Positions 38,378-47,377 of a stretch of DNA of 64,000 bases are shown here, piece after piece. Numbering within the stretch: position 1 is the first letter of the stretch; every line of letters begins with the position of its first letter. The stretch spans positions 98,343 through 162,342 of the forward strand of contig NZ_ACZV01000001.1 in the NCBI RefSeq assembly GCF_000176235.1, written 5' to 3'. The DNA is from Vibrio orientalis CIP 102891 = ATCC 33934 (GTDB lineage: Bacteria > Pseudomonadota > Gammaproteobacteria > Enterobacterales > Vibrionaceae). A program made the position numbers and the translations under genes. The notes below the pieces were generated by a model, which saw nothing but the letters and a program-made list of their open reading frames with translations, was not told the origin of the DNA and searched no databases.

Positions 38378-38905
38378 TTACTCAGCAGGGGCATCCATTA
38401 TTGAAGATGAACCTTCTTTTGCCAAAGCTGCCAGGTCTTTATCAATGAAGAACAGCGCTTTGCCATCTTCACCAACAAGATCCAGCTTATCTAAGATCCC
38501 TTTAAATAACTTCTCTTCCTCGTGCTGCTCTGCAACGTACCACTGTAAGAAGTTGAATGTAGAATAGTCTTGTGATGTAAACGCAACATGAGCCAGCTTA
38601 TTGATTTTCTCAGTAATCATTTGCTCATGTTCAAATGTCTCGCGGAATACATCGCCTAGGCTATTGAACTCGTGCTTTGGTGCTTCGATCGCACCCAAAA
38701 TTGGCATTGCACCGGTTTCACTGACGTAAGTGAATAAACGCTGCATGTGCTCCATTTCTTCTACGGCGTGTGCACGTAAAAACTCAGCTGCGCCTTCGAA
38801 TCCTTTGTCTTCACACCAAGCACTCATTTGTAAGTATAGATTGGATGAGAAAAATTCGAGATTAATTTGCTCATTCAATTGTTCAACCATTGCTTGAGAA
38901 AGCAT
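38378..38905 (-). CDS. ftnA: Non-heme ferritin
   Basis: Iron-storage protein forming a 24-mer shell. 175 residues, a four-helix bundle with ferroxidase ligands E17 ([16 protein letters not shown]), ExxH in [10 protein letters not shown] near 47-56, E94 (FEHEQMI) and the QxxE set in AEQHEEE near 124-130. Iron control is probable: it lies in the same region as ryhB. Divergent from uspA with a 155-bp gap. Confidence 0.96.
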   Translation of the reverse strand: MLSQAMVEQLNEQINLEFFSSNLYLQMSAWCEDKGFEGAAEFLRAHAVEEMEHMQRLFTYVSETGAMPILGAIEAPKHEFNSLGDVFRETFEHEQMITEKINKLAHVAFTSQDYSTFNFLQWYVAEQHEEEKLFKGILDKLDLVGEDGKALFFIDKDLAALAKEGSSSIMDAPAE

Positions 38906-39060
38906 TTGCTACTCCTACTAAGTCTCTGAAGTTAAATTGACTATATCATGTTGGCAACCATAACACTTTGTCTAACAAATGTGGATCTGAGATCACTCTT
39001 GCAAAATTTATTCAACCAAGGTGCTAATCTTTAAACAGATACTTACAAGGAGATAGCATT

Positions 39061-39486
39061 ATGAGTTATCAGCATATTCTGGTTGCCATCGACCTCTCTG
39101 AAGACAGTAAATTGTTGGTCAACAAGGCGGTATCCTTGGCCAAACCTCTCGATGCCAATATTTCGTTTGTCCATATCGATGTCAATTACGCAGAGCTCTA
39201 CACAGGGCTGATTGATATCAATCTAGCAGAGACCCAACACCAGGCCATTGAAGCCTCGCAAAAGCAGCTGCAAAACCTCGCAGAACATGCAAACTATCCA
39301 ATCAAACACACCTTAGTCGGCAGCGGTGACTTAAATAACGAATTGTGTGACACCATCAAGGAGTTCAATATCGACTTAGTGGTTTGTGGGCATCATCAGG
39401 ATTTTTGGAGCAAACTGCTCTCTTCTACTCGACAGCTGATTAACTGCTCACCAGTCGATATGTTGGTAGTACCTCTTAAAGACTGA
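39061..39486 (+). CDS. uspA: Universal stress protein A
   Basis: 141 residues, UspA fold. N-terminus MSYQHILVAIDLSEDSK is the family signature. The ATP-binding G-2x-G-9x-G(S/T) loop is absent, as in E. coli UspA and unlike ATP-binding Usp proteins. AAGGAGAT lies 7 nt before the ATG. Adjacent to uspB and ftnA; likely a stationary-phase/stress gene. Confidence 0.95.
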   Translation: MSYQHILVAIDLSEDSKLLVNKAVSLAKPLDANISFVHIDVNYAELYTGLIDINLAETQHQAIEASQKQLQNLAEHANYPIKHTLVGSGDLNNELCDTIKEFNIDLVVCGHHQDFWSKLLSSTRQLINCSPVDMLVVPLKD

Positions 39487-39543
39487 TTCGAAATCCATAT
39501 TGGTATAAACTGCGCCCATAGCTTTTGATAATGAGTCTTAATT

Positions 39544-40422
39544 ATGGGGTATTTATCCGCTGTCACTTTATTGTGGGCATTCTCTTTTAGCCTGATCGGC
39601 GTTTATCTTGCCGGTCAGGTTGATTCGTGGTTTTCTGTATTTATCCGAGTTGCTCTCGCAAGCTTGGTGTTCCTGCCATTTTTGAAGTTCAAAGGCGTTG
39701 ATAAGGGCCTAATCGCCAAGTTAATGACCGTCGGTGGCTTCCAGCTTGGTTTGATGTATTGCTTCTACTATCAGTCGTTCTTGCTGCTCTCAGTTCCGGA
39801 AGTTTTACTCTTCACTATCTTCACCCCTATTTATGTCACCTTGATCTATGACTTGCTTAAGCGTCGCTTTTCCCCTTGGTACTTAGTGACCGCCGCAATT
39901 GCCGTCGCGGGTGCAGCCGTGATCAAGTTTGCCGATATCAATGAGAATTTTATTGCCGGCTTCCTAGTGGTTCAAGGGGCCAACATCTGCTTTGCCATTG
40001 GCCAGGTCGGCTACAAATATCTTATGGAGCAATATGAGGTTGAGCTGCCACAACACGCCATCTTTGGTTACTTCTATCTAGGGGCATTGTGTGTCGCAAC
40101 GGTCGCGTTCGCTCTGATGGGTAACCTAGATAAAATGCCAACCACCAGCACTCAGTGGGGAGTTCTCATTTATCTTGGCTTGATCGCGTCGGGTATCGGC
40201 TATTTTGCTTGGAATAAAGGCGCGACCATGGTCAATGCAGGCGCACTGGCGGTAATGAACAATGCGTTAGTACCTGCGGGGCTTATCGTTAACATCCTGA
40301 TTTGGAATCGCGACGTCGAGCTTGTGCCACTTATGATTGGTGGGGCAATTATTTTGCTTTCACTGTGGGTCAACGAGACTTGGGTGAAACGTAAGGTCGA
40401 GCAAAGTTATCAATCGGCGTAA
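39544..40422 (+). CDS. DMT-family (EamA) transporter, carboxylate/amino acid/amine type
   Basis: 292 residues, ten predicted helices in two EamA repeats. N-terminus MGYLSAVTLLWAFSFSLIGVYLAGQVDSWFSVFIRV and the QGANICFAIGQVGYKYLM segment are typical of the YedA/RhaT-like carboxylate-amino acid-amine group. Starts 57 bp after uspA and may be read through from it. Substrate unknown. Not closely similar to the other EamA gene at 34841. Confidence 0.88.
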   Translation: MGYLSAVTLLWAFSFSLIGVYLAGQVDSWFSVFIRVALASLVFLPFLKFKGVDKGLIAKLMTVGGFQLGLMYCFYYQSFLLLSVPEVLLFTIFTPIYVTLIYDLLKRRFSPWYLVTAAIAVAGAAVIKFADINENFIAGFLVVQGANICFAIGQVGYKYLMEQYEVELPQHAIFGYFYLGALCVATVAFALMGNLDKMPTTSTQWGVLIYLGLIASGIGYFAWNKGATMVNAGALAVMNNALVPAGLIVNILIWNRDVELVPLMIGGAIILLSLWVNETWVKRKVEQSYQSA

Positions 40423-40425
40423 ACG

Positions 40426-40455
40426 AAAAAAGCTCTCCAAGTGGAGAGCTTTTTT
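40426..40455. terminator. Bidirectional terminator
   Basis: Stem AAAGCTCTCC/GGAGAGCTTT with AAGT loop, A-run and T-run flanks; serves the converging genes at 39544 and 40460. Confidence 0.92.
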
Positions 40456-40459
40456 ATAT

Positions 40460-41020
40460 CTAGTGAATACTTGATTGATTCTGCGCTGACCTTGCTTCAG
40501 GTATTAGCGCTGCCAACTCTTTTGAGTACTCAATGCTGGCTTCAAGTTTCTTTTGACGTTTCAGCAGCTTGTTTTGCTTTTTAGCCAATTTAAGCAATTT
40601 CTTTTGCTGCTTAAATTGCTTCTTCAACGCTTTGTTGGCTTTCTTTACCGCCTTCTCATCACTTAAGTCCAGCGTGTTCAGCTCAATAGCCTCGGTAGAC
40701 TTCTCTGCAATGGCGACTTTTTGCAACTGTGCTTTCTGTTTTACTTTTTCAACAACGCGACGTACAGCCTGAGTTTGTTGCTCTGTGCGTTGTGTCGGTG
40801 GCAGCGCTTCCGCTAGCAGACCACAACCCTTTTGTTCGGCCAGAGGCTTATTCTGGCAAGCTTGAGGGGGAATCGCCGCAGGTTTGCATAGTGAAGCATT
40901 ATCAGCAGAAGAGCGTGCACATGAACGGCAGACAAATTTAGGCTCTACCACCAAACGATGGATATCACCTAAGTTTTCAGCAATTTGCTTGCGATTCATC
41001 TTACAAAGTCGTTTAGCCAC
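40460..41020 (-). CDS. Cysteine-containing basic protein of unknown function
   Basis: 186 residues from GTG 41020 (GGAG 7 nt upstream). The N-terminal third has several cysteines (C6, the CRSC pair at 31-34, then three more to about 66) that could bind a metal; the C-terminal half (about 120-165) is an extremely lysine-rich helix (KKANKALKKQFKQQKKLLKLAKKQ), probably coiled-coil and nucleic-acid or ribosome associated. I recognise no named family. No signal peptide. Between rsmJ and the EamA terminator. Confidence 0.75.
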   Translation of the reverse strand: MAKRLCKMNRKQIAENLGDIHRLVVEPKFVCRSCARSSADNASLCKPAAIPPQACQNKPLAEQKGCGLLAEALPPTQRTEQQTQAVRRVVEKVKQKAQLQKVAIAEKSTEAIELNTLDLSDEKAVKKANKALKKQFKQQKKLLKLAKKQNKLLKRQKKLEASIEYSKELAALIPEARSAQNQSSIH

Positions 41021-41120
41021 TCTACTACTCCAGCTAATAATACGAATAGTTCTTAGTAAGATATACCCGCTAATTAACCAATAGGCAAGCTTTAAAAGTG
41101 GCTAGCAAATACAGTGTGCG

Positions 41121-41900
41121 CTAAGTCATTGATGCATTGACATAAACATCAAATCGATTCTTTTTGGTCTCTATTGCCATCGACGGTTTTTGCTCATTGA
41201 GCCAACTTGCGTAGTCTGGGCGCTTAACCACAACCCTTTTAGTAGCAAGGGCTAACGCGGGTTCTAGTAAACCATCTGCATCCAAATCAGCGCCAACTAA
41301 CGACTGAAAAACACGCATTTCCTTTTTCACTAAGGCGCTTTTCTTTTTACTCTCTGGGTGTGGGTACATTGGGTCTAAATAGACCACATCTGGTTTCACA
41401 AAGCTTGTATCACTGGCAAGGTCATGCAGCGCATTCAGGCTTGAAGCATGAATCAGAGACATACGCTCACTCACCCACTGACCAATCTCCGCATCTTGCT
41501 TTGCGCGCTCTAAACCATCATCCAGCAACGCCGCAACCACTGGGTGTCGCTCAACCATTTGCACTTTACAGCCCAAGGAAGCCAATACAAACGCGTCGCG
41601 CCCTAGCCCAGCCGTGCCATCAAGAATCGTTGGTGTCGTACCTTTATTTAGCCCCGCCGCTTTCGCGATCGCTTGACCTTTACCGCCCCCAAACTTACGG
41701 CGGTGTGCCACAGCTCCACTAACAAGATCGACAAAAATAGCACCTAGCTTTGGCTCATCCAGCTTACGTAACTCCAATTGCTGCTCAGTCAATACCAAAG
41801 CAAACGGGCTATCTTCGCTGTGGATTAATCCCCAGCGCTGTGTGAGCTGTTGAAAACGGTCTAATTGGGTTGAGTCTTCACAATGAAGTTGTAGTTGCAC
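41121..41900 (-). CDS. rsmJ: 16S rRNA (guanine-1516-N2) methyltransferase RsmJ
   Basis: 259 residues from GTG 41900, chosen because GGAG lies 6 nt before it and the protein then begins VQLQLHCED as in RsmJ; a TTG twelve bases upstream is possible. Family segments: [19 protein letters not shown] near 68-86, SAM motif [20 protein letters not shown] near 93-112, and catalytic motif [23 protein letters not shown] near 171-191. Adds the methyl group to G1516 of 16S rRNA. In E. coli (yhiQ) it is also near uspA. Confidence 0.95.
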   Translation of the reverse strand: MQLQLHCEDSTQLDRFQQLTQRWGLIHSEDSPFALVLTEQQLELRKLDEPKLGAIFVDLVSGAVAHRRKFGGGKGQAIAKAAGLNKGTTPTILDGTAGLGRDAFVLASLGCKVQMVERHPVVAALLDDGLERAKQDAEIGQWVSERMSLIHASSLNALHDLASDTSFVKPDVVYLDPMYPHPESKKKSALVKKEMRVFQSLVGADLDADGLLEPALALATKRVVVKRPDYASWLNEQKPSMAIETKKNRFDVYVNASMT

Positions 41901-41963
41901 GGAGTGCTCCAAAGCCTTGTAACAATATAGGGTACGCAGTGTACTGGATTTTCGATTATGGTA

Positions 41964-44900
41964 CTAAGATTTCTGCTGGTGCATCAGCTCTTCAACTAGC
42001 TCTGCCAACGGTTTAGGTTTACCGATGATATAACCTTGCGCGTAATCGACCTGAAGCTCCATTAGCTGCTCAATAATACGGGTGTTCTCAACAAATTCCG
42101 CCACGGTTTTCTTACCCATTTGACGAGCTAAATCATTGATTGAGCGTACCATCAGGTGGTCCATTTCATTGACATCTATATCGCGTACGAACAAGCCATC
42201 AATTTTGACTATATCGACCGGTAACTTTTTAAGGTAACCAAACGAAGACAGACCAGAGCCAAAGTCATCTAGGGCGATACGACAACCGAGCTCTTTAAGT
42301 TGAGTAAAGAACTCTATCGCTTGATTCATATTACTCATCGCCGCAGTTTCAGTGATTTCCAAGCAGATTTTCTCACACGGCACAGTGCTGGTTTCGAGCT
42401 TGTTTAATAAGAAGGCGATAAACTCTTTGTTGCCCATTGAGTGGCCCGATAGGTTAATCGAACATAGGCTAAGTTGCTCTAAGGCTTTATCATTTTCGGC
42501 CAACCAATCTAAGGTCTGAGTAACGACCTGTTTATCTAGCAAATGGGCGATGTTATAGCGCTCTGATGCGGGCATAAAAATCCCCGGAGAGATGTACTCT
42601 CCTTGCGCATTTTTAATTCGAATCAAGATTTCAAAGTGCATACCTGATTCTGAATCGGTCAAACTTAAAATCTGTTGAGCAAACAGTTCAATACGCTGAT
42701 TAGCTAATGCATCATGAACGAGATTGACGCTTTCCATCTCCTGCTCACGACGACGAAGTTCTTTATCATCTAGGCAGTATAAGTTGTAGCGGTTGCGTCC
42801 CTCTTCTTTGGCCACGTGACACGCGGTATCAGCCTGAGCATGGACCATTTGTGGTGAAAGCGCAGTATGGTCAATCAATCGAATACCAATCGAGCAATTT
42901 AGATTGAGGCGAATATCTTCCCATATAAAAGGATGTTCACTGAGGGTATTGATGATCGTTGATGCCAACTTCTTTGCATCGACTTCGGTACAATCTCTCA
43001 GCAGAATCGCGAATTCATCCCCACCTAGACGAGCTAAGATGGTGTTATATGGCAGTACTTCTTCTAGCATGCTGGCACAAAACTGGATCGCGGCATCGCC
43101 CGCTTCATGCCCAGCGGTATCATTGAGTACTTTGAGCTGATCAAGGTCGATATACAGCATCGCATGAGTGCGTGTATAACTTTCAACTTCGGCTAACGCT
43201 TTGACTAGCTCTGTTTCGAAATAGTTGCGACTGTAAGTTCCCGTCAATAGGTCGTGTTCTGCCTGGTATTGCAGCTGATCTGATAGCTGTCGAGTCGCCG
43301 TCACATCTTCACCGACGATAAGCAAGTGGCCTGTTTCCACCAGCGGGCGGATGTTTTCTCGAATCCATACTGTATGGCCATCACAATGACGATATTCGAT
43401 CTCTCTGCGCCAAACGCCTTTTAGCGCCTGCTTAGGTTGTAACAGCACCTGCCGAGGGATAATTGCGTCATCATGAAGATAGAAGTCTCGCAGTCGATGA
43501 CCGAGTAGTTGGTCCGATGTATAACCCAACAGTTGCTCAGCAAATTGATTCACCTGCTGAATTCGATTCTGGTCATCAAGTGTCAACATCATGATCGGTT
43601 GCTGATCATAGTAGTGGCTTAAATTCGCTTCGCGTTGAAACAGTCTTTCTTCTGTGATTTTTCGTGAGGTTATATCACGCGCTTCAAGTAGGAACTGTTT
43701 ACCACTGTTAAGCGATGGAATCGGTTTAAACGACAGCTCTAATACCATAGAGCCAAGTTCTGCGTGCCAAATTTCCGCTTCAAACTGAGTAATGATGTCG
43801 TGAGCACCGTCAGTAAAAAACTGCTCAATCTGCTGCGCGGTATCCACTTCCCAATGATGATGCTGCCAGATTGGCCGCTCTACGGAGAAGTTGTGGTCAT
43901 AGAGTAATTCTTGTAGCTTACGGTTGCTCGATACAACGGTACCTTGCTCATCCAGAACGCCGATAAAGTGATAGCTCTGATCAAAGACCATTTCAATCAA
44001 AGTTTGGCTCTCTTTTGCTAACTGTTCGCTGCGTTTAATTCGGCTGAGGTAGTAGATAAGAACAAGAATAATAACCGAAAGCACAGACACCATGCTGCCT
44101 ACAATTTTAAGCTCATTCTTATAGCGCTGAGAAAAGCTGAGCGGTTTATTGAAGATAACTGAGGCCGCCTCCCCTTCAATACCTAGCCCCCATTTAAGCA
44201 CCGCTTGATAGTCGAGCTTAATTTCAGGTGTGCCGACTTCTATATTTGGTAATGGTCCATCTGGGTTTTCGAGCACCTCCACCAAGATATTCGCAGCTTG
44301 CTTACCGTGCGTCTTGCCACTCTGAATAACCCCGCCAACGGCACCATAGCCAAGCCCTAAATCGTGCACCATATAGATGGGCGCGTTGGAGGTTTCATTG
44401 AGCTTTTTCCATTGATTCACATCGGTTCTCACCGTGCCATCTTTATCACGGTAATAAACCCCAAATAGAATACTACTCTTAGTATCTAGCCTTGTAACAA
44501 TCTCTAGCAATTGGTTGTAGCTATCTGGTACGACTGAGGTAACAATCTCTCGATATTTGGGGTTGTTAGTTAAGAAGGCATCCATCTGAGCTCTAACCGC
44601 CTCTCCCGTGACCGAATGATCACTGATGATATAGATAGAGTCTACTTCGCCTTGAAGACGTTCAATAAGCGAGATATTACTTAATAGATCAATATCTTCA
44701 ATCACCCCTGTCGCGGAGATATCTTGGTGCAGTTCAGGTGTGTAATTATTGATCCCACCAAAAATGACTGGCGTCTGTCCGAGCTCAGAGGAAAGTTTAT
44801 TCATCAGCGCCAGAGCATTGTTGTCACTGACCACAATTGCGCGAAACTTCTCTTGCTCAAACTTAGTTTTATAGAGATGGTACAACTGCTGTAGATATTC

Positions 44901-45101
44901 ATCGCTCTGTAGGCGTTTGGTATCAAGATAGAGCACACGAGTAGAAATACCCGTGGCTTTTAATTCCACATCGAGACCCCTTTGAAAGGAATCTGTCCAA
45001 AAAAAACCTTGATGGTAAGAGTGTACAACCAGTACATCTCTATTATCAGCAACAGCAAACATGCTGGTAATAGCAGACAGAAAAAGAAGGCAAAAGCGCA
45101 C
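41964..45101 (-). CDS. Periplasmic-sensing PAS-GGDEF-EAL protein
   Basis: 1045 residues. Order: signal peptide (1-18), ABC_sub_bind-type periplasmic domain (about 20-310, with VVHSYHQGFFWTDSFQRGL), membrane helix (about 335-357), two PAS domains (about 370-490 and 500-610), GGDEF domain with intact active site RLGGDEFAILLRD near 690, and EAL domain (about 795-1040). The EAL motif is EIL in FEILIRI; EITETAAMSNM, LDDFGSG and VKIDGLF are conserved, while the usual AEGVE is AEFVE. So cyclase and phosphodiesterase activities may both exist for c-di-GMP. Start is GTG. Divergent from asnC. Confidence 0.92.
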   Translation of the reverse strand: MRFCLLFLSAITSMFAVADNRDVLVVHSYHQGFFWTDSFQRGLDVELKATGISTRVLYLDTKRLQSDEYLQQLYHLYKTKFEQEKFRAIVVSDNNALALMNKLSSELGQTPVIFGGINNYTPELHQDISATGVIEDIDLLSNISLIERLQGEVDSIYIISDHSVTGEAVRAQMDAFLTNNPKYREIVTSVVPDSYNQLLEIVTRLDTKSSILFGVYYRDKDGTVRTDVNQWKKLNETSNAPIYMVHDLGLGYGAVGGVIQSGKTHGKQAANILVEVLENPDGPLPNIEVGTPEIKLDYQAVLKWGLGIEGEAASVIFNKPLSFSQRYKNELKIVGSMVSVLSVIILVLIYYLSRIKRSEQLAKESQTLIEMVFDQSYHFIGVLDEQGTVVSSNRKLQELLYDHNFSVERPIWQHHHWEVDTAQQIEQFFTDGAHDIITQFEAEIWHAELGSMVLELSFKPIPSLNSGKQFLLEARDITSRKITEERLFQREANLSHYYDQQPIMMLTLDDQNRIQQVNQFAEQLLGYTSDQLLGHRLRDFYLHDDAIIPRQVLLQPKQALKGVWRREIEYRHCDGHTVWIRENIRPLVETGHLLIVGEDVTATRQLSDQLQYQAEHDLLTGTYSRNYFETELVKALAEVESYTRTHAMLYIDLDQLKVLNDTAGHEAGDAAIQFCASMLEEVLPYNTILARLGGDEFAILLRDCTEVDAKKLASTIINTLSEHPFIWEDIRLNLNCSIGIRLIDHTALSPQMVHAQADTACHVAKEEGRNRYNLYCLDDKELRRREQEMESVNLVHDALANQRIELFAQQILSLTDSESGMHFEILIRIKNAQGEYISPGIFMPASERYNIAHLLDKQVVTQTLDWLAENDKALEQLSLCSINLSGHSMGNKEFIAFLLNKLETSTVPCEKICLEITETAAMSNMNQAIEFFTQLKELGCRIALDDFGSGLSSFGYLKKLPVDIVKIDGLFVRDIDVNEMDHLMVRSINDLARQMGKKTVAEFVENTRIIEQLMELQVDYAQGYIIGKPKPLAELVEELMHQQKS

Positions 45102-45134
45102 TAAATTTGAGTCTCGATATCTGAGGAGTGTTAG

Positions 45135-45158
45135 TATAATTGTATCACCAATGGTGAT
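45135..45158 (+). promoter_or_regulatory. asnC promoter region with palindrome
   Basis: TATAAT at 45135-45140 is followed at once by ATCACCA-A-TGGTGAT (45144-45158), a perfect 7-1-7 palindrome about 45 bp before the asnC ATG. It may be an AsnC autoregulatory operator, or regulate the divergent GGDEF-EAL gene. Inference from position only. Confidence 0.4.
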
Positions 45159-45204
45159 TATTTGTACTTATTCCATAGTGTTAACGTGAGCAATAAGGAG
45201 TTCT

Positions 45205-45669
45205 ATGCACACGCAAAACGTAAAGCTCGATGATCTTGATAAGGCGATACTCAAAACGTTGATGGAGGATGCTCGTACTCCGTATGCCGAAATGGCCAAA
45301 CAGTTCGAGGTCAGCCCTGCGACGATTCACGTCCGAATAGAGAAAATGAAGTCAGCCGATATTATCCAAGGGACGGAGGTCATCGTCGATACCAAAAAGC
45401 TTGGCTACGACGTATGTTGCTTTATTGGTATCAACCTTAACGCGGCTCGTGATTATCACTCTGCGCTAGAAAAACTAAATGCTTTGGAAGAAGTGGTTGA
45501 AGCGTATTACACCACTGGAGCATACAACATTTTCGTCAAGTTAATGTGTCGCTCGATTGAAGAACTGCAATACGTCCTAATCGATAAGCTGCAAGCAATT
45601 GATGAAGTCCAATCAACAGAAACCCTCATCTCATTGCAAAACCCGATTAACCGTAACGTTAACCCATAA
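45205..45669 (+). CDS. asnC: Lrp-family regulator AsnC
   Basis: 154 residues. N-terminal HTH (LDKAILKTLMEDARTPYAEMAKQFEVSPATIHVRIEKMK), then the RAM effector domain with LGYDVCCFIGINL, VVEAYYTTGAYNIFVKLMCRS and STETLISLQNPINRNV; nearly co-linear with E. coli AsnC. Senses asparagine and normally activates asnA. No asnA neighbour here; the divergent gene is a c-di-GMP protein. AAGGAG lies 7 nt before the ATG. Confidence 0.96.
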   Translation: MHTQNVKLDDLDKAILKTLMEDARTPYAEMAKQFEVSPATIHVRIEKMKSADIIQGTEVIVDTKKLGYDVCCFIGINLNAARDYHSALEKLNALEEVVEAYYTTGAYNIFVKLMCRSIEELQYVLIDKLQAIDEVQSTETLISLQNPINRNVNP

Positions 45670-45696
45670 AAAAACTCGCCGTAGCGAGCTTTTTTA
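45668..45696. terminator. asnC terminator (bidirectional)
   Basis: Stem ACTCGC/GCGAGC... with a CGTA loop, A-run left and T-run right, between converging asnC and the small gene at 45710. Confidence 0.85.
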
Positions 45697-45709
45697 TCAG
45701 ATTAGAAAT

Positions 45710-45994
45710 CTATTTTGAGGCCAAGTACTGCTTTAAATCCTCAACAGAAATACCTTGTTGAGCGATCTCTTTAGCTAATGATTCAACTTGCTCGTCTTTG
45801 CGCGACTCAATCACCTGTTGAAACTGATAAACCATATCACGTAAAACTGGTAAAGGAACTTGCTTAGCGGCGCTTTGAATACGCTCAGCGCTTTGGTTGC
45901 CTAGCTCATTAAGAACCTTACCAAACATGAGTTTTTCTGGAGCGTCGTCTAGTTGCTCCATAACACGAGCCATCTCGTATGCTGTCATTGACAT
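45710..45994 (-). CDS. Small helical protein resembling the H-NS oligomerisation domain
   Basis: 94 residues, acidic to neutral, all-helical in pattern. The C-terminal half (PLPVLRDMVYQFQQVIESRKDEQVESLAKEIAQQ then GISVEDLKQYL) resembles the H-NS region that runs ERREEE...DGIDPNELL, but no C-terminal DNA-binding domain follows. I know no named family for it, so H-NS relationship is a guess. Monocistronic. A perfect DnaA box (46004-46012) lies just upstream of the start. Confidence 0.7.
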   Translation of the reverse strand: MSMTAYEMARVMEQLDDAPEKLMFGKVLNELGNQSAERIQSAAKQVPLPVLRDMVYQFQQVIESRKDEQVESLAKEIAQQGISVEDLKQYLASK

Positions 45995-46003
45995 CGTTGT
46001 GAT

Positions 46004-46012
46004 TTATCCACA
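46004..46012 (+). promoter_or_regulatory. Single DnaA box
   Basis: TTATCCACA, a perfect consensus DnaA box, 10 bp upstream of the start of the 94-residue gene. Isolated; may be chance or regulatory. Confidence 0.4.
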
Positions 46013-46078
46013 GATTTCGATATAAGAAGCTCAAATATACAGCGTTTCATTTAATTAGCAAAGCGCATTTCCGCTTTG

Positions 46079-47272
46079 TTAGGCCGTTGCGTGATGCCAT
46101 GTCTTACCTGACTTCGACCATAAGATCATCAAGGCTGGAGTCACAATGAGCATCAAGGTTGCAATCATCACTTGTGGTTCCATACCTAAGCGTTGGACAC
46201 TACCAACCACCAGTCCTGAACCACTCATTTGAAATAGGCCCAATAGTGCCGCTGCAGTGCCCGCTTTGTCACCAAATGGTGCAAGCGCTTTACCTGCCGC
46301 AGCTCCTAAAATCCATGCAAAGCCAATTGACGACATAAAGATTGGTAGCATAAAGGCAAGTGGCGTCGCTTGCGTCGCTAGTGACAACATAGCCATACCA
46401 GCTAATGCTAAAGTCACGATTCCGACTGTTAGCGCCCAATGGGTGCCAAACTTGTCCATAAACTTAGGCGCACTCATACATGCTACGATATTGATTGCCG
46501 CATTAATCCCAAACCAGAAGGTGAACTCATTCATGCTTAGGCCTAAGTTTTCCATCAGAACTACTGGCGCAGAGGTCACGTAGCCAAGGATTACCGCCAT
46601 TGCCAACATACATAGCGATGCATGGAACACGAACGAAGGCGTTTTAACGACATCTAAGTAACGATGAAGTTTGAAAACTGGCTCTTTACTCAATTGCGGA
46701 TTGGTCTCTTTCAAACCTAGCCATAAGAACACCAACACGACCACCGCAAAGCCGGCCATAAAGCTGAAATTGGAACGCCAGCCAAATTGTTGAGTCAACC
46801 AACTACCAAGAATAGGAGCTAACGCGGGTATAAAGCAGATTGCCCCGTTGAGGTAGCTAATCATCTTGCCACTTTTTTGTGGTCCAAAAATATCGCGAAC
46901 TGTTGCAAAGGCTGCTACTGATGTCGCGCATGCACCTAAGCCTTGTAGCAGTCGAGACACCAACATCCATTCAATATTTTGAGCACTCCACGCCAATAAA
47001 GCGCTCACTGCATAGATGCTGACACCGCCCAATGCAACAGTTCGACGTCCGAGTTTATCTGCTAAAGGTCCAGCAAATAGCTGGCCAACACCCATAGCAA
47101 ATAGAAACCATGTGATCGTATCTTGTGCTAACGCGTGTTCCACGTGAAACGTTGATGAGATCATAGGCAATGCAGGCAGATAAATATCAATCGCTAATGG
47201 ACTGAATAAAACCAACAGTGTCAGTAACACCAGTTGCGATTTCTTTGGAACATATTGGTTTGCCGTTTGCAC
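46079..47272 (-). CDS. MFS transporter, Bcr/CflA drug-resistance type
   Basis: 397 residues, twelve predicted helices. Motif A between helices 2 and 3 is GPLADKLGRRTV; the helix-1 segment LLVLFSPLAIDIYLPALPMI is characteristic of the Bcr/CflA (drug:H+ antiporter 1) family, and GACATSVAAFATVRDIF is its helix-5 antiporter region. Probably exports drugs or amino acids. Divergent from a LysR regulator likely to control it. Its coding sequence contains a parS-type site. Confidence 0.92.
   Translation of the reverse strand: MQTANQYVPKKSQLVLLTLLVLFSPLAIDIYLPALPMISSTFHVEHALAQDTITWFLFAMGVGQLFAGPLADKLGRRTVALGGVSIYAVSALLAWSAQNIEWMLVSRLLQGLGACATSVAAFATVRDIFGPQKSGKMISYLNGAICFIPALAPILGSWLTQQFGWRSNFSFMAGFAVVVLVFLWLGLKETNPQLSKEPVFKLHRYLDVVKTPSFVFHASLCMLAMAVILGYVTSAPVVLMENLGLSMNEFTFWFGINAAINIVACMSAPKFMDKFGTHWALTVGIVTLALAGMAMLSLATQATPLAFMLPIFMSSIGFAWILGAAAGKALAPFGDKAGTAAALLGLFQMSGSGLVVGSVQRLGMEPQVMIATLMLIVTPALMILWSKSGKTWHHATA
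47136..47151. promoter_or_regulatory. parS: parS site (in MFS gene)
   Basis: TGTTCCACGTGAAACG, 15 of 16 bases matching the universal ParB target TGTTNCACGTGAAACA, with the 14-bp core GTTCCACGTGAAAC intact. Lies within the N-terminal coding part of the MFS gene. Confidence 0.8.
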
Positions 47273-47335
47273 TTACTACTCCGCTGCACAAGATGAATTT
47301 GGCGACATAGTAAGCTAAACTAGATATGCCATCCA

Positions 47336-47350
47336 ATGACGAATAGTCAT
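47336..47350. promoter_or_regulatory. Candidate LysR-type operator
   Basis: ATGAC-GAATA-GTCAT inverted repeat of T-N11-A form in the gap between the MFS gene and its divergent LysR gene, 28 bp before the regulator start. Confidence 0.5.
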
Positions 47351-47377
47351 CAAAGTTATTCTATATGGGAATTTCTA

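Noticed and set aside
42815..42825. CACGTGACAC as a possible fifth parS
   Set aside because: Only the CACGTGA centre matches; both outer arms fail.
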